Shown: one piece after another, positions 57,929 through 64,000 of the stretch
Layout of the letters: every line of letters starts with the position of its first letter
Position numbering within the stretch: the stretch's first letter is position 1
Assembly (NCBI GenBank): GCA_947184155.2
Contig: CAMXCT020005013.1
Span: 62,001 to 126,000, forward strand
DNA: 64,000 bases
Direction of reading: 5' to 3'
DNA from: Cladocopium goreaui
Taxonomy: Eukaryota > Sar > Dinophyceae > Suessiales > Symbiodiniaceae
Notes under the pieces: generated by a model
What the model saw: only the letters and a program-made list of their open reading frames with translations
Databases searched by the model: none
Told to the model about the DNA's origin: nothing
Position numbers and translations under genes: made by a program

Positions 57929-59426
57929 TACCCTCAGGTACTACATAGGGACCTCAGGTTTTTCATTGTAGACCTTTTTTGGTGGGTCTAAGATGGACTT
58001 GCCTGGGAGTAAACGTTAGATTTCGTTAAGTGTTCAGACCCTACCCTAGGGTTCTGGATCCAGGCCTCGGCAGGTGTTTCCAGTAGCATGTTAGCTGGCT
58101 AGGAACACTTTAGACCCTCAACGGCTAAGAACAGTTTAGACCTCTGGTCCCTGGTCCCCCCATGTCCCCCCTCAGATTAAACCTCTGTTTTTTCCTCAGT
58201 AGGGGCGTCTACTCTACTTTGGGCGTCTTTTTTCTTACTGCTGCATTTTGAAGACAAACACAGTCTCAAAGTTTCTGCGTCTTGGGGGTTTGTAGGGCCC
58301 GTGTCATTTGTGGTTGGCCATGCGACCTCTCCAATCATTTCTAGCATGCCTCATTTTGATCACCCATCCGTTGGAAGCCGCTAAGGAGCCTTGGGAATCA
58401 TGTCAAAAGATTCATTTATCTGTGAAACATATGTTTTTTCATAAGATTGTATTTGAGCAGAGTCTTTCGTGAAGGGCTGGGTAGGGTCTGATGGGTCTAT
58501 GTTGATATTGCGTAGGTGTTTTGTGGGGAAAGGATGCGATAAGGGATAGGGAAATTCATTCTAGACCCAGTGAATTCCATCAGGTAAATATTTTGTCCTT
58601 TCCCTGGGGTCCAACAGATTCATTCAGTTCCATGTAGTTTCTGAAAACATTTGTGGAAATATATGGATATCTTATGATATATCCTTCTATCGGGTTTCAT
58701 GTCAAATTTTCCCTCAACTCTGATGGGTCTATGTTGATATTGCGTAGGTGTTTTCCTGGGAAAGGATGCAATAAGGGCAAGGGAAAACCATTTTAGACCC
58801 AGTGAATTACATCAGGTAAATGTGTTGTCCTTTCTCTGGGGTCCAACAGATTCATTCAGTTCCATGTAGTGTCTGAAAACATTTGCGGAAATAAATGGAT
58901 ATCTTATCATATATCCTTCTATCGGGTTTCATGTCAAATTTTCCCTCAAATCTGATGGGTCTATGTTGATATTGCGTAGGTGTTTCCTGGGGAATGGATA
59001 CAATAAGGGCTAGGGAAATCCGTTTTAGACGCAGTGAATTCCATCAGGTAAGTGAAATAGTTGTCATGATGTGGATTAAAGTAGAGTAGACGTCCCTGCT
59101 GCATGTTTGGGCATGTCGCAGCTAGAACCAGGTATTTGACTCATTTGACCCTTCCGAATTCAATCTGAAGCTTTGGAGATTTGGCTGGAAAATCTCCCTG
59201 TCCTTCACTGCGAAGGTCCAACATGATCCCATCCAGAGGGTGCGAAGGTCTAACATGATCCCAAAAGGCAAAGGTCTCACATGGTGTTACCAGTCCTTAC
59301 TTATATATAGTCAAAAGGTCTTAAGTGATCCCGGGCCAAGGTCTAAACTGATCAAAAAAACATTATAGACCTTGAAATTTTGGACCTGTAAGCAAACCAT
59401 TCCAGACCCTCTTGTACCTGAGGGTA
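57929..59426. mobile_element. 1.5-kb element with TACCCTCAGGTAC terminal inverted repeats
   Basis: TACCCTCAGGTAC (57929-57941) is perfectly complementary to GTACCTGAGGGTA (59414-59426). The pattern TACCCTCNGGTA is shared with the small MITEs, and the terminal TA may be the target duplication. Both flanks hold repeated TAGACC / GGTCTAA words pointing inward in opposite senses (left: TTTAGACCCTC, TTTAGACCTC; right: AAGGTCTAAACTGATC, AAGGTCTAACATGATC), as in subterminal binding sites of DNA transposons. The middle is a 232-bp tandem repeat. No transposase frame is visible. Confidence 0.65.
58487..59051 (+). repeat. 232-bp tandem repeat, 2.4 copies
   Basis: TCTGATGGGTCTATGTTGAT starts at 58487, 58719 and 58951, exactly 232 bp apart. 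Units also hold GGGGTCCAACAGATTCATTC and CTTCTATCGGGTTTCATGTC. Divergence between units is only a few percent, so the duplication is recent or kept uniform. Confidence 0.95.
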
Positions 59427-59744
59427 TGTGTAAACCACAATCAAACATGCTTAAATTAAAGAACAGCATAAAAGGACTTGGCTTAACCGCTCTGAAAGTA
59501 TAAGTCATGCGGTATCATCATCGCAGAAATGATTGAAGATAGGAAGTGGATGAAAATGGGCCGACTATCCATACTAGGCTAAAACGCCACAGAATATAGG
59601 CATAGCGGATCGCGAAGAAAGGCAATGTTTTCTGGCTGGACCTTGTAGCATGCAATGTCAATCTGGGATTAGTAAACCCATGTAAACCCTGACGATCAAT
59701 TGGGGGTTACCAGGGTTACCCCCCAAATTCGTATTCCAAACATA
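59427..59744. other. No gene seen
   Basis: Average composition and nothing recognised. Confidence 0.5.
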
Positions 59745-59945
59745 CTATGCCGTCTCCCTGGACTCCCTATTCACGGGGGGTTGGGATTCGATGCCTGGCT
59801 TCACAGCTGCGAGGCCCCATTCCGCCAGGGCTCAAATCTGCCGATTCCTTCACCACACCCTCCGTCCTCCTCCCTGCCGCTTCAATGCACACCTCTGTGG
59901 CTTCCTGGAACGCGTACAACGCAGAACTTGAGGTGACCGGAGTTC
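59745..59945. other. GC-rich exon-like island
   Basis: The minus frame (59767-59949) reads SSALYAFQEATEVCIEAAGR onward; the plus frame (from 59747) reads LLPAASMHTSVASWNAYNAE then LE before GTGACC. Both use the same wobble position, which is GC-rich. The minus start recalls the SSAxxAxQEAxE helix of histone H3, but the match stops at once, so I do not name it. Strand undecided. Confidence 0.25.
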
Positions 59946-59999
59946 CCATGGATACATGTCAGAAATACAAGCAATTGGATTTAAATGTTCACTTCATAT

Positions 60000-60210
60000 A
60001 TACGTGTGCATATATATATATATATATTATATGTATGTATATATATATATATACATACAGCATAATATATATATATATATACATACTGCATAAATATAAT
60101 ATAATATAATACAATGTGTCTATATACATATGCACAGCATATACGTAAGTAATATATATATATACTGCATTATGCTAATATATATATAAATAATATATCA
60201 TAACTACTCA
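60000..60210. repeat. TATA/CATA microsatellite
   Basis: (TA)n and (ATAC)n runs over 200 bp. Confidence 0.9.
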
Positions 60211-60607
60211 TTTCAAGTATCCCCAAAAAAGAGCCAAAAAGATCCAAAACAAATGTTCTGTTCCCTTGAGATTTACAGTAAGATTTGCCCGGTTCCATGG
60301 ATGGATTGTTTGGACTTCAGCCTTGTTGGCCGCACCCTGATGTGTGGACTGACTAAATCCATTTTTTTGTTCGCTGAACACAGGTTTGTGTTGATTAAAA
60401 TATGTTAAATAATGTATCCGTTGAATAAAACATGTTAAACCCATATTTTGGATTATTTGGTTGGTTAACCCCGCATTTTCGTTGGTAAATCACCTGTTGG
60501 CCACAGCCCCATCCGCCCCTTAAATTCCTCGCCCACTTTCTGAGCGCATTTGTCCGGACCCTTAGTGAGCAATCGCGACCTTGGAACGCCAAAACTTGGC
60601 AGAAAGG
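60211..60607. other. No firm gene
   Basis: Minus frames at 60208-60444 and 60395-60668 include RLLTKGPDKCAQKVGEEFKG and are unrecognised. The two overlap in different frames. Confidence 0.4.
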
Positions 60608-60814
60608 TACCCCAGGGTAAATTGGCAGTTTGATATGGAAAATCACTATTTTCAATGGGTAAATCCACTATAAATGACCAAAAAACTATGGAAAATCACT
60701 ATTTTAATAGCTAAATCATCTATAAATGACTATAAATGGTCCATATCCTATCACAGCAAGCTCCCAAAGAGCAAAACACGGGATGATGTTACTATGTTAG
60801 TTTACGGGAGGATG
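60608..60814. mobile_element. TACCCTC MITE, degenerate and partly duplicated
   Basis: The left end TACCCCAGGGTAAATT and right end TTTACGGGAGGATG are both changed. CTATGGAAAATCACTATTTT occurs in full once and, as GATATGGAAAATCACTATTTT, a second time just before it, so the interior carries a duplication. Confidence 0.55.
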
Positions 60815-62327
60815 TCAGTCAGACAGCCCATGAAATTCAAATGTTTGTCGCGTGTTTGATGTGATTTTTTGGTTTGCTTCCACAACATTTAAATGTTACT
60901 GGAACCATCTGGAACCTATGTTTGCATTTCTGTTCCTACCATCTTCCGCCAGATAGTTCTGGGCAAAATCCAACGGCTAGACCTTCCAACGCCAGAAAAA
61001 GATCGATGTAAAGGAAGAACTCCAACAACATATCCCAGGGATATCCATGAAACGGAAAAAAACGTGGCAAAGCCGATGTAAATACCCTTAATATCTCCTT
61101 ATCTTTATCCAAATAAAATGTATAAAATCTAATAAACCATCCTTAAGAATCCTAACATCTCCATTTTGATGGGTGATAAAATGAAGCCATCCCCCAAAAG
61201 ATTATGGATGCCATGCCATGGCAAGACATCCCGTCGAATCCCATCGCAAGAATGGATCATACCATTGGATATATATATATAATATATTATATATAATATA
61301 TATATAATATATATAATATAATATATATATATATATATAAAATATAAATATTGGAAATATGATGAAATATGATCAAATCCCATGTTTCATAATTTGTGTA
61401 GGTTGATGTAGATTTTAAAACTTTGAACATCATACTTCAATTGCCAGTTGACTGGTTAAATATGGTTAAATCGCATTTAATCCCTTCCCCCTCATATTCA
61501 ACGCAAGCATCCCAATGGTCCCAAAATATGTGATGTCATCCCCTAAATCCACCATTTTGGGTGGGTGGTGAAAAGGAAATGGGATTCGAATCATATCAAG
61601 TTGCTTAGGTCTTAGGTTGATCAACTGCCCATTAACTCACCAACATGCACCATGTTTTGATGCAACAAACATCCAGCCTCAGCCAGCCAAACAAAACGAG
61701 TTGGGTAAACCTAGATGTATGGAAAGAAAACCATCAACACATGAGGATTTCTTGGGATTTAACGTTAGTGAAGCAATACTAAACAATCTCCAAAATTACA
61801 TGTTTTTAACTGGTGGTATAAACCATCAAAAAATGAATATGGATGGTTTACTATTGCTTTACTAACATTTTTCAGGGCTTTTCAATCAGGCAAGAGACAC
61901 CCAGGAGCGACTCGTGTCTGGATTCTTTTGCCTCTCCTGAATGGTCTGCCACAAGCGATCTAAGCGACTGAAGCTATTGCACTCCTCGTGACCTAGGTCA
62001 GCAGGTCATGGCAGCGAGTTTTTTTTTTGGAATTCCACCAGCTAAGACTCGAGGTGTTTTTCCAATGTGTTCCATATCTATTCTCAATGATAACTGGAGG
62101 TTATTTTTGCAAGGTTATGGCGAGGTCATATTTGGGATAGCCCCAGGTAGTCATTCTTCATTCACCAACTGGGTCCCGCAATAATGATCTTTTCAGAAGG
62201 GAAACCAGATCCGTTGTCCAGGCTGTGACTGGCTGGAATAGGGGTACACAAATGTAGCCCTACTCCAGCAGTTCAAAAAGTCGCCTGAAGATATTTACCT
62301 TTGGCGAGAATCACCATGTTGAATAGG
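60815..62327. other. No firm gene
   Basis: A TATA microsatellite at 61268-61345. A small hairpin with TAAACCATC / GATGGTTTA at 61829-61858 recalls the second MITE family. Frames are of chance length. Confidence 0.5.
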
Positions 62328-62398
62328 TACAGTAAACCATCAGATAACATATATAAAATGGACCATTTTCCATAGCTATGTTAAATTATCAGAGTCTA
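62328..62398. mobile_element. TACCCTC MITE, shortened copy
   Basis: The right half CATTTTCCATAGCTATGTTA then AATTATCAGAGTC is clear. The left end is reduced to TACAGTAAACC. Confidence 0.5.
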
Positions 62399-62819
62399 AG
62401 ACCAAACCCAAACCCTTCCCCCCATGAGTCACGACCAAGACATCTGCAAGACGATCTGGGAATCAGGAATCCAACCCGATCCAACCAAAAGACATAGGGG
62501 ATGTTCTTGTTCTTCCATTTCTTCACACAATGAGGAAAAAACCGGACATGAGAAAAACAACGACTCACGAGCACATAGATCCATCCGTTTTTTCAGCTAT
62601 CTCCACAGGGCTCTGAAAACAGGCGAAGGGGACGGTTTAAATTGTGTTGTGATTTTTGTCGACTTCTTGAAGCTTGCTTCACAGGGATTCCTAAAATCAG
62701 CTATAGATGGCCAGGCTATACCAATCCCCAATACATAGACTTGCTTAATGTACAAACATCCAAGAGAGAGAGATATATAGCGAAAGAAAAAAACAAAACT
62801 ATGTACACAACGCAATCAT
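62399..62819. other. No firm gene
   Basis: A 104-codon plus frame with an ATG (62424-62738, starting MSHDQDICKTIWESGIQPDP) is the longest ATG-started frame in this part. Its composition is mixed and I recognise no motif. The opposite strand is open too (62597-62815). Confidence 0.25.
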
Positions 62820-63085
62820 ACATATTAATACATACCATTACATATACATAGCATTACATGTATCTATCTATATCTATTTGTATCTATCTATATCTAGACC
62901 CAGATATCTGTACCTATCTATATCTATATCTATCCCTATAAATATATATATATATACTATTATATCTAATATATATATATATATATTAATATATAAAATC
63001 TAAAATCTATCATTTATCTATTTTTATCTCTATCTACACACACCCACATATATATATATTATTGATATTGATATATGACAATAGA
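62820..63085. repeat. ATAC / TATCTA / TA microsatellites
   Basis: ATACATATTAATACAT, (TATCTA)n and (TA)n runs in succession. Confidence 0.9.
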
Positions 63086-63114
63086 TCTATTTTACAGATC
63101 TAAAACACACTGCT

Positions 63115-63325
63115 TGCATCCGGCACTTCTCCACTTCTCCAAGTGACATTGCACCGATGTCGGCACGTGCGCCGTGGGTGTCCCGCGCGCCCGTTGTGGT
63201 GGGACGGCGTTGAGTGCCACGAGGCCAGAACCGCAGGCAGCGCCAACCAACAGACGCGAGGTGTGCATGGCGCCAAGCGAGCGGCTGAGCCAAGCTGCAG
63301 CGTGATGGTTTTGTCCCCGGGACGT
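63115..63325. other. GC-rich exon-like island
   Basis: About 200 bp of GC-rich DNA right after the microsatellite. The minus frame 63087-63293 has GARADIGAMSLGEVEKCRMQ; the plus frame 63143-63391 has ECHEARTAGSANQQTRGVHG. The strand is undecided and no family is recognised. Confidence 0.25.
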
Positions 63326-64000
63326 TGGGTGAAGGGATGTAAACTACGCTTAAAAAACATTATTTGCATGAATTTCCGCAATAGGCAATAGGTATAGAGA
63401 ATTTTGGCCAATTTTGGGATAGCCAACTTTGGATGAGAGAGTTGCAACCCGGCCGAAAGCTGTATCACTCCTTGTATATCTCAGAAACGATCCAAAAGAC
63501 ACCCTCATGAACATCCACCTGCCCGCTGGCAGAATCAAAGCTGCCACTTCAAAAACACCATTTCTCTTGTGTAACGTCTACAAATGCTGGAGCATCTTAG
63601 GTACCTGCCCAATAATAGCTGGTTAGGTGATAATTACTGTATGTATCTGTATGTAGTATCACTACCCATAGCATGCCCACATACAACCATATATCCCCCC
63701 TTATTGTAAGCAATTGACGTACTAAACTAGCGACCCAAGCTATCCCACGGGTTAAAAAAATGTTCCTGACTGGTGGCATGCTGTCCAATTTTTCTAGGTG
63801 TCAGACTTGCATTTGAAGCCTCTGGCATCGCACCTGGTCAGCGGTCTGTCATTTGAATTCGTGAATAGTTGATTTTTCCTCAGTTGGGGGGACATCATGA
63901 ACAAGTGACAAATATTGGGAGTATAGTTGGGAACAGCTTACAACAAAAAAAATATTTGGTATTCATGAACAGCTCACAATTACTGTACTGTAACAGTATT
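63326..64000. other. No firm gene
   Basis: Average composition. Minus frames 63350-63547 and 63597-63788 are short and unrecognised. Confidence 0.5.

Overview
The window looks like nuclear DNA from a dinoflagellate, most likely of the Symbiodiniaceae type. The main evidence is a decayed minus-strand gene at about 12.4-15.9 kb. From memory I recognise it as a member of a very large family of uncharacterised dinoflagellate proteins. The extreme load of microsatellites and satellites, and the long stretches without a recognisable gene, fit that origin. I found no rRNA, tRNA, CRISPR, bacterial-type operon or complete spliced-leader sequence, and no intact protein-coding gene that I can name.

Layout. 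0-3.5 kb: a 75-bp tandem repeat, a composite repeat (copy A), short SSRs, and a 915-bp element whose ends resemble a MITE family seen again near the right end. 3.5-12 kb: mostly featureless, with 1.2 kb of TATC microsatellite. 12.2-16.5 kb: the broken dinoflagellate gene, studded with the 12-mer CCTTGAAAAAGG. 16.6-18.5 kb: composite repeat copy B, a CATGGTAATGA-type array and a small inverted-repeat element. 19.2-20.7 kb: a foldback-like element carrying a 46-bp array. 21.6-30.5 kb: a nearly continuous 9-kb satellite block made of four repeat families joined end to end (an AACATCACC type, a 7-bp type, about 159 units of 41 bp, about 28 units of 54 bp). 30.5-41.4 kb: ATGT, GTGTGAAAGA, GC-rich 41-bp and TGAA arrays, each separated by poorly structured sequence. 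41.3-64 kb: the most gene-like composition, with several short GC-rich islands that could be exons of intron-rich genes, but I cannot prove any. This part also carries small TA-flanked MITEs (ends TACCCTCTGGTAA), a second MITE family, and a 1.5-kb element with related ends and a 232-bp internal repeat.

The genes do not form a pathway. The story is one of repeats: several arrays sit inside or beside elements with terminal inverted repeats, which suggests that transposable-element interiors seed satellites here. Most long open frames, including one of 1,263 codons, come from stop-free tandem repeats and should not be read as proteins.
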